From Zunongwangia profunda SM-A87 (GTDB lineage: Bacteria > Bacteroidota > Bacteroidia > Flavobacteriales > Flavobacteriaceae): DNA of 64,000 nt. Made by a program: the position numbers and the translations under genes. The first letter of the stretch is position 1. Every line of letters begins with the position of its first letter. The notes beneath the pieces were generated by a model, which had not been told where the DNA came from, searched no databases, and saw only the letters and a program-made list of their open reading frames with translations. Shown here in pieces: positions 45,558-54,758 of this stretch. The DNA lies in the NCBI RefSeq assembly GCF_000023465.1, contig NC_014041.1, positions 4,889,501 through 4,953,500 of the forward strand. Direction: 5' to 3'.

Positions 45558-47330
45558 ATGGATGTACAATTATGGACCTGGATCTTGGTAGGTATTAGTT
45601 TTACGCTATATTTTGGTATAGCCATCTGGGCCCGGGCTTCTTCCACAAAAGATTTTTATATCGCCGGTGGTGGAGTTTCCCCATTAGCTAACGGAATGGC
45701 TACAGCTGCCGATTGGATGAGTGCCGCTTCTTTTATTTCTATGGCCGGACTTATATCTTTTAGCGGTTACGATGGGTCGGTTTATTTGATGGGCTGGACG
45801 GGTGGTTATGTTCTCCTTGCACTTTTGCTAGCCCCTTACCTAAGGAAGTTTGGAAAATTTACGGTACCCGATTTTATCGGCGACCGTTATTACTCTAATT
45901 CGGCACGAACCATTGCCATTATCTGTGCTTTAATTGTTTCGTTTACCTATGTGGCAGGACAGATGCGCGGCGTGGGAATTGTATTCTCTCAATTCTTACA
46001 GGTAGATATTACCAAAGGGGTACTTATTGGTATGGCTGTGGTATTGGTATTTGCTTTTTTAGGAGGAATGAAGGGCATCACTTACACGCAGGTTGCTCAA
46101 TATTGTGTACTTATTTTTGCCTTTATGGTGCCTGCTATTTTTATTTCTATCCAGATGACGGGCAATCCTTTTCCGCAAATTGGAATGGGTGATAAGGTTG
46201 AAGACGGAACCTTTCTATTAGATAAATTAGATCAATTACATACCCAATTAGGATTTAAGGAATATACCAGCGGCACAAAATCTACATGGGATATTTTTGC
46301 CATTACCCTGGCTTTGATGGCAGGCACTTCTGGTTTACCCCATGTTATTGTTCGCTTTTTTACGGTTCCAAAAGTTAAAGATGCCCGAAAATCTGCAGGC
46401 TATGCTTTACTGCTTATTGCCATTTTATATACCACGGCACCGGCAGTTGCTGTTTTTGCCAGAACCAATTTAATAACAACGGTAAACGAAACAGCGTATA
46501 AGGATTTACCCGACTGGTTTAAAAATTGGGAAAATAGCGGCTTAATTTCGTGGACGGATAAAAACAACGACGGAAAGATCCAATATCGAAATTCTGAAGC
46601 TGTGGATGGGAAACCGCTTTTTACCGATAAAAGAGGAGCAAACGGTGAACGTATTATTAGCAATCCCAGTGCGGCTGAAAATGAATTATATGTAGATAAG
46701 GATATCATGGTTTTAGCCAATCCGGAGATTGCGCAATTGCCTAACTGGGTAATAGGTTTGGTCGCCGCCGGCGGACTTGCTGCTGCTTTATCTACCGCTG
46801 CCGGATTATTATTGGTGATTTCTACTTCTGTTTCTCACGATCTGGTAAAAAAACAATTGAAACCCAATATTTCAGATAAGGGCGAACTTATGATTGCGAG
46901 AATAAGCATATTAGTGGCTATTATTGTTGCAGGTTTCTTCGGGATTTATCCTCCCGGTTTTGTTGCTGCCGTCGTCGCCTTAGCTTTTGGATTGGCCGCA
47001 GCTTCTTTTTTCCCCGCTATTGTTTTAGGCATTTTCGATAAAAGAATGAATCGACAGGGCGCAGTTACCGGAATGATCGCCGGGACCAGCCTAATGCTAT
47101 TTTATATGATCACTTATAAAACCGGACTTATAGGCATTATGGATCCGCTACCAGAAAGTGAATGGTGGTTTGGTACTTCGCCTGAAGGTTTTGGCATTAT
47201 TGCCATGCTCCTTAATTTTATCCTGGCCATCGTTATTTCTAGACTTACACCTCCCCCACCAGAAAATGTACAGCAAATTGTTGAGGACATCAGGATTCCC
47301 AGCGGTGCCGGCGAGGCACAAATGCATTAA
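45558..47330 (+). CDS. Sodium:solute symporter, VC_2705/ActP-like
   Basis: A 590-residue SSS-family transporter with about 13 transmembrane helices, for example VGISFTLYFGIAIWAR and GLAAALSTAAGLLLVISTSVSHDL, the family signature. Likely substrates are short-chain organic acids such as acetate, by similarity to the family. A long extracytoplasmic loop (residues about 310-400) contains an EF-hand-like sequence DKNNDGKIQY (residues 334-343). The C-terminal tail is cytoplasmic and polar. It pairs with the upstream DUF4212 gene. Confidence 0.92.
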   Translation: MDVQLWTWILVGISFTLYFGIAIWARASSTKDFYIAGGGVSPLANGMATAADWMSAASFISMAGLISFSGYDGSVYLMGWTGGYVLLALLLAPYLRKFGKFTVPDFIGDRYYSNSARTIAIICALIVSFTYVAGQMRGVGIVFSQFLQVDITKGVLIGMAVVLVFAFLGGMKGITYTQVAQYCVLIFAFMVPAIFISIQMTGNPFPQIGMGDKVEDGTFLLDKLDQLHTQLGFKEYTSGTKSTWDIFAITLALMAGTSGLPHVIVRFFTVPKVKDARKSAGYALLLIAILYTTAPAVAVFARTNLITTVNETAYKDLPDWFKNWENSGLISWTDKNNDGKIQYRNSEAVDGKPLFTDKRGANGERIISNPSAAENELYVDKDIMVLANPEIAQLPNWVIGLVAAGGLAAALSTAAGLLLVISTSVSHDLVKKQLKPNISDKGELMIARISILVAIIVAGFFGIYPPGFVAAVVALAFGLAAASFFPAIVLGIFDKRMNRQGAVTGMIAGTSLMLFYMITYKTGLIGIMDPLPESEWWFGTSPEGFGIIAMLLNFILAIVISRLTPPPPENVQQIVEDIRIPSGAGEAQMH

Positions 47331-47342
47331 AAATCTAAAAAT

Positions 47343-47382
47343 AAAACTCCGTTTTCTATGATTAAAAAAACGGAGTTTTTGA
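47343..47382. terminator. Bidirectional terminator between the symporter gene and ssb
   Basis: AAAACTCCGTTTT pairs with AAAACGGAGTTTT, with A and T runs at the sides, between two convergent genes. Confidence 0.85.
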
Positions 47383-47410
47383 TTTACACTAAAATCAATC
47401 CCAATTCGAT

Positions 47411-47743
47411 CTACTTTCCTAACAGCAGGATTTCGTTGCATATAATTTCTGTAATATACCTTTTAGTACCTGTTTTATCTTCATAACTCCTACTGGTAAG
47501 TTTACCATCTATTGCGATTTCTTTTCCTTTAGGCACATAATTCTCGACCAAATCTGCCGTTTTCCCCCAGGCCACAAGGTTATGCCATTGGGTTTCAGAA
47601 ACCTTCTCTCCTTTGGCATTTTTATAATACTCGTTGGTTGCAATAGAAAATTTCGCCAGTTTTTTACCTGATTCTAAATTTACAATTTCGGGCTCTGTGC
47701 CTACATGGCCAATCAATTTAACGCTGTTTCGTAAAGTGCTCAT
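47411..47743 (-). CDS. ssb: Single-stranded DNA-binding protein
   Basis: A 110-residue OB-fold SSB. It begins MSTLRNSVKLIGHVGTEPEI and contains ETQWHNLVAWGKTADLVENYVPKGKEIAIDGKLTSRSYED, the core motif. It lacks the long acidic C-terminal tail ending in DDDIPF, so it is a short SSB and may be a secondary one with limited partner recruitment. The gene is transcribed away from the palindrome-bearing region at 47823-47885. Confidence 0.92.
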   Translation of the reverse strand: MSTLRNSVKLIGHVGTEPEIVNLESGKKLAKFSIATNEYYKNAKGEKVSETQWHNLVAWGKTADLVENYVPKGKEIAIDGKLTSRSYEDKTGTKRYITEIICNEILLLGK

Positions 47744-47793
47744 AACTATAGAATTTAATTGTAATTGAAAATCATTCGTTCATTTCAACCCTG

Positions 47794-47801
47794 CAAACAT
47801 A
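47794..47801 (-). promoter_or_regulatory. Putative -7 promoter box of ssb
   Basis: CAAACATA on the plus strand (TATGTTTG on minus) lies 50 bp upstream of the ssb start. Confidence 0.4.
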
Positions 47802-47822
47802 GATGAGCATTAAAACTATATC

Positions 47823-47885
47823 CGTCTGTAAACTAATTGTTTTCGTATAGATACGTTTGTAAACGATTGAATTCGTTTGCAAACG
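47823..47885. promoter_or_regulatory. Repeated palindromes in the ssb/47965 divergent region
   Basis: CGTTTGTAAACG (47854-47865) and the perfect palindrome CGTTTGCAAACG (47874-47885) are direct copies spaced 20 bp start to start; a weaker third copy, CGTCTGTAAACT, is at 47823-47834. The two-turn spacing suggests binding of a dimeric regulator on one face of the DNA. Confidence 0.55.
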
Positions 47886-47964
47886 ACAAAATTTATTGAA
47901 TATCGCTAGTAAACAATAGCTTAAGAATAAAAGCGTTTTATTTTTATCACTATTAAATTATCAA

Positions 47965-48870
47965 TTGAAATCAAACCTTACTAAAAAGATAATTGGTGTT
48001 GTTAAGTATCTGGCCATTTATTATCTATCTATTAAAATGATCTGTTTTGGAATTCCCAAATTGCTGTTTATGCAATTTAGGATCTTGCATTATGAGTCAT
48101 TTTTACCGCTAGTCGAAATATCTAAATATCAACACATGTGGTCTTTCTTTGGAAGGTCATATAATTACAATATCTTTATTGGTTTAGCTGAGCTATTGAT
48201 AGGAATTTTAATCGTTTTTAGAAGAACAAGATTAATTGCTTTATTACTTTCCATTGGGATTTGCCTAAACATTCTCATATTAAATATAGAATTTGAAATT
48301 TACTTTGCCATTTCACATATAATCTTGGATCTTGTTCTAACTATCTTATTGTTATTTGAATATAGAAAAGATCTTTATAAATTTTTTATCCTTAATAGCG
48401 GTAAGTTTAAGACATCATTACTTCCGAAGAAAAAAGGATTCGTACATAAGCTTCCTTTTCTATATGTTTTAATGCTGCCCATTGGTTATGGCATATTTTC
48501 GTATAATATTAAATCTAAAGTAGACGACACGATTACTGGAAGTTATACGATTAAGGAGTTTAAGATTAACTATTCAGACATCAATATTACAAAAGGGAAA
48601 TTAGGATCTGATCCCATGTTATTTTTAGAATATAATCAACAGGCGGTAATCTCTATTAATGATTCTATTTACTATGGCGCATATTCGATCTTTAAAAGAG
48701 AAATTAGAATGTATTTTGACCCTCCGGTAGATCAAATCAATTCGATCACAGGGCGCCTGGATAAAGAAAATTTCACCATAAATGGAGTGATGAATGACTC
48801 GATACCTGTTATGATCGATTTAAAAAGATTATCGGAAAAAGAAGATTATTTGAACAGCTTATATCATTAG
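47965..48870 (+). CDS. DoxX-like membrane protein of unknown function
   Basis: A 301-residue protein with about five hydrophobic segments: four in the first 130 residues (DoxX/DoxD-like arrangement, with FGIPKLLFMQF and ELLIGILIVFRRTRLIALLLSIG) and one near residue 165, then a polar C-terminal domain of about 120 residues with no recognised fold. The start is TTG at 47965; an in-frame ATG does not occur before residue 25. Function is unknown; DoxX-type proteins often act with thiosulfate or quinone redox systems. Confidence 0.65.
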   Translation: MKSNLTKKIIGVVKYLAIYYLSIKMICFGIPKLLFMQFRILHYESFLPLVEISKYQHMWSFFGRSYNYNIFIGLAELLIGILIVFRRTRLIALLLSIGICLNILILNIEFEIYFAISHIILDLVLTILLLFEYRKDLYKFFILNSGKFKTSLLPKKKGFVHKLPFLYVLMLPIGYGIFSYNIKSKVDDTITGSYTIKEFKINYSDINITKGKLGSDPMLFLEYNQQAVISINDSIYYGAYSIFKREIRMYFDPPVDQINSITGRLDKENFTINGVMNDSIPVMIDLKRLSEKEDYLNSLYH

Positions 48871-48983
48871 TGACATAGAGGAACAGGTTCAACCGTATAT
48901 GTTTATTGATTAAGTATTAAGCCACAGTTGGCCATGTACGATGTCACCATACCCTTTTTTACTCTATTAGAATTCTCCACATT

Positions 48984-49553
48984 TTATTCTAGAATAATAG
49001 CTGCTGTATAATTATAATCGTATTTATCCATAGGAGATGGTGTTACCTCATTACCTTCAAATGTTATACGGTAACATTTAGCGGAAGGATTTCTTTCGTT
49101 CGGAATTTCCCAATAGGTAACCAATTCATGTACAGCATCATCTCCAAATATATATGGGCACTTTATTTTGTACGTAAGCATTTCCTGTTTGGGACAATCG
49201 TCTATTGGTAAACCAAACTGATTTGTAAGGTAAGAATATTCATTATACCGGGACAACCCAAATGTGGGACGGTTAACATCTGGCTCAAAGCCAGGCCGGG
49301 CAGGAGCATTATAGATGTCATTATCCCAATTCCAACATGGTTCAGAAATAATAATATCTAAGGTATATAAAGCGTCTTTTACAGATCTTGAAGAGTCATT
49401 TAATTCAATTTCTTTAACTAAGTCATTTCCCGCAATATCCTGGAAACTTAAATATAAGTTGTAGCCTACAAACTCTGGTTCACTATGAAATGGGGGATCA
49501 CAAGATGATAGTAGTATCAAAGTTACAATACTGAGTATTCTTAGCGTTTTCAT
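48984..49553 (-). CDS. Lipoprotein of unknown function
   Basis: A 189-residue protein with a lipoprotein signal (LSIVTLILLSSC) and a mature part rich in Asn, Pro and Tyr with scattered Cys (positions around 80, 120, 130 and 155). No family recognised. Its promoter region to the right is within the 49554-50000 gap. Confidence 0.65.
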   Translation of the reverse strand: MKTLRILSIVTLILLSSCDPPFHSEPEFVGYNLYLSFQDIAGNDLVKEIELNDSSRSVKDALYTLDIIISEPCWNWDNDIYNAPARPGFEPDVNRPTFGLSRYNEYSYLTNQFGLPIDDCPKQEMLTYKIKCPYIFGDDAVHELVTYWEIPNERNPSAKCYRITFEGNEVTPSPMDKYDYNYTAAIILE

Positions 49554-50000
49554 AGTTTTCGTGATTTAAAAATATTAAAATCTTCACCTATCTATTGAAA
49601 ATTATCAATCCATTAAGCTACATTATTTTTCTTATTGATGACATTTTTATTCTCGATAATTAAAGGGAATGAATTTCTATACTCTTTATAACTTAAATGA
49701 GATTTTTATTCTATCTAAGCCGCATATACAATTTTGAATAGCGATTTTTTTATATTGACATCATTGTTCATCAAAAACATGAATTAAGAATTCACAAAAT
49801 GGAACTGCACATTCCTTCTGCTAATTTTTAATTTGAAAAAGTATATCCCAAAAATAATATTAAATTTAAAGCAAATACCTTAGAAGTTTAAGGCAATCAG
49901 GCGTTACTATTACCTACAATTGTAACATTTGTCTGTATAGCTTTAATATGGCTTGCTACTTTTTGCGCCAAAAAACCTTGGTATTCACAAATTGAAAACT
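49554..50000. other. Intergenic stretch without recognisable gene
   Basis: AT-rich, non-coding on both strands by eye. It holds promoter regions of the two divergent neighbours; no consensus TAnnTTTG box could be fixed, although near-matches occur around 49921-49980. No repeat or hairpin stands out. Confidence 0.5.
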
Positions 50001-50705
50001 ATGAAAATCTCTATTGAAATTCCCGAAGCCTGTGGCGAAAACTGGGAACACATGACGGTTTCTCAGCTCGGGAAATTTTGCCAGGTTTGTGAAAAAGAAG
50101 TGATCGATTTCACAAATACTACAGATGACGAATTACTTCAAAAAATAAAAAGCGGACAAAAAATTTGTGGTAGATTTAAACAATCTCAGCTTTTTCGCGA
50201 TTTAAAACCTAACAACTCTAAAACCAACTGGAAACAACTAGTTGTAGCAGCAGGATTTACTTCAGTTTTAGCAATCGCTGCGCCGGCAAATGCCCAAAAA
50301 ACTTCAACTAAAACCGAACAACTAGAGAAAACTTCAGAAAAGAATTCCGAAGAAAAACATTCAATTTCAGCTAAAGATAGTATTGTAATTTCTGGCACCG
50401 TGACCGATGAAGAGGATCTTCCTATTCCTGGCGTACACATTAAGGTCTTAGATTCTAAAATCTTAACGCAAACCGATTTTGATGGGAATTTTATGATTGT
50501 TCTCGCTGCAAAAACTACCGCAAATAATCTTAAATTAGAGTTTACATCACTAGGCTATGAAACACAAGTTATAAATGCTGATTTAAAGTCTGAAAATTTA
50601 GATATCAAAATGAATACTTCAGAAACCATAACTACAGGAATTGTTGTTGTTGAAAAAACAAACCTACTTAGAAGAGTTGGCTACTTTTTCAAAAGATTAT
50701 TTTAG
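50001..50705 (+). CDS. Four-cysteine N-terminal / carboxypeptidase-regulatory-like domain protein
   Basis: A 234-residue protein starting at ATG 50001 (MKISIEIPEACGENW); a longer frame from 49953 is less family-like. A short N-terminal domain has Cys11, Cys27, Cys30 and Cys56 (CQVCEKEVIDF and KICGRFK), then one transmembrane or signal-anchor segment (about 75-95), then a carboxypeptidase-regulatory-like beta-sandwich (ISGTVTDEEDLPIPGVHIKV, residues about 130-205). This layout recurs in flavobacteria. The Cys set may bind metal or be redox-active. Likely operon with the next genes. Confidence 0.72.
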   Translation: MKISIEIPEACGENWEHMTVSQLGKFCQVCEKEVIDFTNTTDDELLQKIKSGQKICGRFKQSQLFRDLKPNNSKTNWKQLVVAAGFTSVLAIAAPANAQKTSTKTEQLEKTSEKNSEEKHSISAKDSIVISGTVTDEEDLPIPGVHIKVLDSKILTQTDFDGNFMIVLAAKTTANNLKLEFTSLGYETQVINADLKSENLDIKMNTSETITTGIVVVEKTNLLRRVGYFFKRLF

Positions 50706-50725
50706 CAGGACTATCTCTCTTTTTT

Positions 50726-51220
50726 ATGAAAAATCTAAACAATTATATTGCCTCTTACCAGGCTCAGCTTCAAAAAGGCGATATTCTTATTGCTTACAAA
50801 GAGCTGGTTTCATTCGTTATGAAACTTAGGACAGATCTTAAGCGAGATTCTTCTTTTGATTATTCGGTTACCGGAATTTTGCATGGCTATCTGGATTATA
50901 CGTATTTCTATTTTTCTAATGATTTTCTGAAAAGCAAAAAACTAAAATTCGGATTGGTCTTAAACCACCTCGAAATGCGATTTGAACTTTGGCTTTTGGG
51001 TAATACTGCTGAAATTCAGAAAAAATACTGGACATTCTTGAAGGAAACAAAATGGAATAAAAATCGCAAGGAAATGCCAGATTATTCAGTTTTAGAAGTG
51101 GTTTTAATCGAAACGCCCAACTTTGACGATCTCCCACTTTTACAAGAAAACATTGAAATCGAATTGAATAAAAATCTATTGGAAATCTCAACATTCTTGT
51201 ATAAAAATACTAACTTTTAG
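50726..51220 (+). CDS. Conserved hypothetical protein, helical (DUF7000-like)
   Basis: A 164-residue soluble protein, mainly alpha-helical, with aromatic-rich segments (GYLDYTYFYFSNDFLKSKKLKF and HLEMRFELWLLGN). It resembles small uncharacterised proteins of Gram-negative bacteria in the DUF7000 group (tentative). It follows the four-Cys protein gene by 20 bp and precedes the TlpA-like gene by 20 bp. Confidence 0.6.
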   Translation: MKNLNNYIASYQAQLQKGDILIAYKELVSFVMKLRTDLKRDSSFDYSVTGILHGYLDYTYFYFSNDFLKSKKLKFGLVLNHLEMRFELWLLGNTAEIQKKYWTFLKETKWNKNRKEMPDYSVLEVVLIETPNFDDLPLLQENIEIELNKNLLEISTFLYKNTNF

Positions 51221-51240
51221 ACATAAAATAAAACTGAAAT

Positions 51241-52833
51241 ATGTCATTCAAAAATCATCATTACCTCATCGCCCTTATTATTCTTCTTTGTGCTTCCTGC
51301 AAAAATTCGGATAAAAATTTAGCTGAAAGCGCTTCTTTAGAAGAAGAGACGATTCCTACCCTGCAAAACAAACCAATTGATACCATTAACGCTAAAGCTA
51401 TTTTAATTGGCAAAACAGATGCTCCCTATAACTTTAAATATTTTAATCTTTTAGTTCATACCGGTCTCTTTAACGAAGTATCAAACATCCAACAAGAAAA
51501 TCATGGAGATTCGCTTTATGTCGAAATTCAGAAATTGTCTAAACCTCAAATAATCGACCTTATAGCTTTTGAGGAAGGAGGTTTACCTCCACTTTTTTCG
51601 CGATTTTTCATTACTCCCGGAGACAGTATTTTTATGGAAATTAAAAATCATAAAATCAGCTTTTCTGGTAAAAATGCGGCTCATTATAATTTCTTTCAGC
51701 AATTAGAAGAAACGGCAACCGGAAATTGGGGCGTTTTTAAGGGTGATTTTGATCAATACAAAAACGATAATACCAAGTTTTATAATCAGAAAAAGAAAAT
51801 ACTCGAAAATTATATAAAAGCTCATCCGGAAGTAAGCAAAGATTTTAAACAGCAAACCTATGCGGCATTAAAATACGAATATCTTCTCCATTTAATTTCC
51901 CCAAGAGATCATCAACTCTCAAATGGCACCTATCAAGGATCTGACTTGGATGAAGTCATTAATAAAATGCAGTTTGATGGTGAGGTAGCGATGTTCGATG
52001 CCAAGGAATATTTTGATACCATAAATTTTGAAGATGATTTTAACAGGCCAGAATTATTGTATAATGATTGTTTTAAAAGAACTCTCCCAAAGTATATCCA
52101 TAGTGTTTTTGCAAACGCTGAAGTTCCTGGATATTCCATCGATAATTTTATAAACGAACGTGACTTTATAAAAAGCAATCTTGATAATGATCTCGAAAGC
52201 TTTGCTATAGCTCGACTTATTTACAACTATCACGAAGCCGGACTGGCGTTTGGACAAAAAGGAAAAACTTTAATTGAAGAACTAATTAACGATTATCGCG
52301 AAGAGTTCTCTAAAAAAGAAGATTACGTAAGCAAAATCAATGAAATTATTTTCGATCTAAACAGCATGGATTTTAAATTAAGCGAACAACTACTCGATGA
52401 GAAATTGATCAACTTAAAAGGAGATTCGATAAAACTGAAGGATATTTTTAAGAATGATCCTTCAAAATTTAAATTAATAGATAATTGGGCTAGTTGGTGC
52501 GCCCCTTGTATTGCTGAAATGCAAAAGTCTGATGAATACAATCCGATGCTAAAGGAAAAGGATATTTCAACCGTGTATATATCGGTCGACGAGGATCTGG
52601 AAAAATGGGAAGAAACGGTAAATCAGCTTGAAAATTACACCAATAAAGAACAACATTATCGTTTTGCCGACTTTAAAAAATCAAATTTAGCCCATGTTTT
52701 TCTGCAATTAGGGAAAACTAAAAATAGATATTCCATTCCTAAGTATACACTTATCAAGAACGACAGTATTATTCTTTCTACTAATTCCCCACGACCATCT
52801 AAACAGGAAGAATTTCTAAGCTTATTAGATTAG
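51241..52833 (+). CDS. TlpA-like thioredoxin-domain lipoprotein
   Basis: A 530-residue exported protein. The N-terminus is a lipoprotein signal (LIALIILLCASC); the first 400 residues are a large helical/beta region typical of Bacteroidetes TlpA-type proteins; the C-terminal part is a thioredoxin-fold domain with WASWCAPC (Cys420 and Cys423). It should reduce or exchange disulfides in the periplasm; partner unknown. The neighbourhood includes a Cys-rich protein (50001-50705), which could be a substrate (inference). Confidence 0.87.
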   Translation: MSFKNHHYLIALIILLCASCKNSDKNLAESASLEEETIPTLQNKPIDTINAKAILIGKTDAPYNFKYFNLLVHTGLFNEVSNIQQENHGDSLYVEIQKLSKPQIIDLIAFEEGGLPPLFSRFFITPGDSIFMEIKNHKISFSGKNAAHYNFFQQLEETATGNWGVFKGDFDQYKNDNTKFYNQKKKILENYIKAHPEVSKDFKQQTYAALKYEYLLHLISPRDHQLSNGTYQGSDLDEVINKMQFDGEVAMFDAKEYFDTINFEDDFNRPELLYNDCFKRTLPKYIHSVFANAEVPGYSIDNFINERDFIKSNLDNDLESFAIARLIYNYHEAGLAFGQKGKTLIEELINDYREEFSKKEDYVSKINEIIFDLNSMDFKLSEQLLDEKLINLKGDSIKLKDIFKNDPSKFKLIDNWASWCAPCIAEMQKSDEYNPMLKEKDISTVYISVDEDLEKWEETVNQLENYTNKEQHYRFADFKKSNLAHVFLQLGKTKNRYSIPKYTLIKNDSIILSTNSPRPSKQEEFLSLLD

Positions 52834-52848
52834 CATATGCTTTATTAA

Positions 52849-53115
52849 ATGAATCCAGAAGAAGAAAATAGAAGGAAACGCGCAGAAGCAAATTTAAGCA
52901 AAACTGAAAATTTACAGTTCTTCATTTTACCATTTATAACTCCAAGAGCACGACATAAACCTACAGATGATTTTAGCCAATCACAGCTGGAACGTTTTAA
53001 AAAATACGGCTACGATACTAAACTAAAACAGGCTAACCAACTCATTATTTACGGAATTATATTTTGGATAGGTCTGGCTGCTTTTATTGGCTATCTTGTA
53101 AATAAATTTTCTTAA
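52849..53115 (+). CDS. Small single-helix membrane protein, coupled to MutS-like gene
   Basis: An 88-residue protein with a long charged N-terminal part (about 65 residues) and one C-terminal transmembrane helix (LIIYGIIFWIGLAAFIGYLV). Its stop overlaps the ATG of the MutS-like gene by one base, implying translational coupling. No family recognised; a membrane partner of the MutS-like protein is likely. Confidence 0.65.
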   Translation: MNPEEENRRKRAEANLSKTENLQFFILPFITPRARHKPTDDFSQSQLERFKKYGYDTKLKQANQLIIYGIIFWIGLAAFIGYLVNKFS

Positions 53116-54758
53116 TGCAGCTTTATTATTTAATTACCATAATAGGGATTGGGCTTTTTCTATTATTCAGATTTTTAAAGAAAAGATCTGAAAAGAAACG
53201 ATTACAACAACTGGTAGAAAATTGGGGAAAAGCGAAAGATGAAAAATTCAATTTTAAAGAAGTTAAACGCTATTTTGATTCTAAGTTGCTTGTAGGCGAT
53301 TTTCATCAAATCAACGATCAAACCGCAAAAGATCTGGATTTTGCAGCGCTTTTCATTCTTTTAGATCGTACCTCTTCTAAACCCGGGCAACAATATTTTT
53401 ACAACCATCTACGGAATATTAATTCTGAAAATCAATTGAAGCGATTTTCGACATTTTCAGATACATTTTTAGAAGCTGAAAACGACCGCTTAAAAATTCA
53501 GTCGCAATTATCGAAACTGAATCATTATAATGCGTACGATTTTGTGCGGTTAATTACAGATGAACCCATGAAACGCCCAAAATGGATTGTTTGGGTATTT
53601 ATTCTTAGTTTTTTATCGATTTTTAGCCTGATTGGTGGTTTCTTTTATCCAGTTTTATTCCTAATTATGCTTCCGGTTTTTATGACCAATATGGTTTTGC
53701 ATTATCGCAATAAAAATAACCTCAACTATTATCTAAATGCTGTCCATCAGCTTAGCATCGCAATAAAAGCTGGCGATAAAATATCGAATTTCGGTAATAT
53801 TAAAGCCTATTTTAAGGACTTGAGTTTTCTAGGGTCTGTAAAGAAAATTCAGTTTAAAACCTCGCTTATTGGCTTTGAGAATAAGATGAATGATGAGTTC
53901 GCTTTTTTGGGCTGGTTTTTCTTTGAGCTGCTAAAAATCACTTTTAATATTGAAATCCTGTTATTTTTCAGCTTTCTTAAGGACATCCAGCATAAAAAAA
54001 CCGATATCGAAAAACTCTTTCGTTATATAGGAGAGATTGATTCCGCTATTGCTGTGGCTTCGATTAAAACAGAATATCAAGATCGCGTTTGCCAACCTTC
54101 TTTTAGTTTTAAAAAAGAGATCAAATTCGAAAAAATTTGGCATCCTCTAGTTAAAAATTGCATTACCAACGATTTAAGACTTTCAGAAAAAAGCATGCTT
54201 CTTACCGGTAGCAATATGTCCGGAAAAAGTACTTTTATTCGAACGGTAGCCATAAATACATTACTGGCCCAAACGATAAATATCTGTTTTGCCGAACATT
54301 TTACTGCTCCGTTTCTAAAGTTATATTCTTCAATAAGAATTACCGATAACCTAAGTAAAAAAACCAGTTACTACCTTGAGGAGGTACTGCAAATTAAAAA
54401 ACTACTAGATTGTTCTAAAGAAGATATACCGAAATTATTTGTTTTAGATGAAATTTTTAAAGGAACAAATACTGAAGAGCGCATCGCAGCCGGGAAATCT
54501 ATTTTATCCTACTTAAACATATCACAAAATATGGTAATGGTTTCTACCCATGATATTGAACTTACCGAAATGCTAACGCAAAACGATTTCGAACTGTATC
54601 ATTTTAGTGAAAACATCCAAAACCAGACTTTAAACTTTGATCATAAATTAAAAGAAGGGCCGCTTAAAACAAAAAATGCGATCAAGATTTTAGAACTCTA
54701 TAATTTCCCGGAACAGGTCATTACCGAAGCTACAAGGCTAAAAAACAGGACGAATTAA
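53115..54758 (+). CDS. Membrane-anchored MutS-family ATPase
   Basis: A 547-residue MutS-family protein without the N-terminal mismatch-recognition domain. There is an N-terminal transmembrane helix (LITIIGIGLFLLF), further hydrophobic segments around 155-195 and 265-290, then the MutS ATPase: Walker A TGSNMSGKSTF (residues about 364-374), the later PKLFVLDEIFKGTNTEER Walker B/signature region near 445, and the HD of STHD. Homologs lie in bacterial membranes; function is unknown and need not be mismatch repair. Confidence 0.85.
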   Translation: MQLYYLITIIGIGLFLLFRFLKKRSEKKRLQQLVENWGKAKDEKFNFKEVKRYFDSKLLVGDFHQINDQTAKDLDFAALFILLDRTSSKPGQQYFYNHLRNINSENQLKRFSTFSDTFLEAENDRLKIQSQLSKLNHYNAYDFVRLITDEPMKRPKWIVWVFILSFLSIFSLIGGFFYPVLFLIMLPVFMTNMVLHYRNKNNLNYYLNAVHQLSIAIKAGDKISNFGNIKAYFKDLSFLGSVKKIQFKTSLIGFENKMNDEFAFLGWFFFELLKITFNIEILLFFSFLKDIQHKKTDIEKLFRYIGEIDSAIAVASIKTEYQDRVCQPSFSFKKEIKFEKIWHPLVKNCITNDLRLSEKSMLLTGSNMSGKSTFIRTVAINTLLAQTINICFAEHFTAPFLKLYSSIRITDNLSKKTSYYLEEVLQIKKLLDCSKEDIPKLFVLDEIFKGTNTEERIAAGKSILSYLNISQNMVMVSTHDIELTEMLTQNDFELYHFSENIQNQTLNFDHKLKEGPLKTKNAIKILELYNFPEQVITEATRLKNRTN

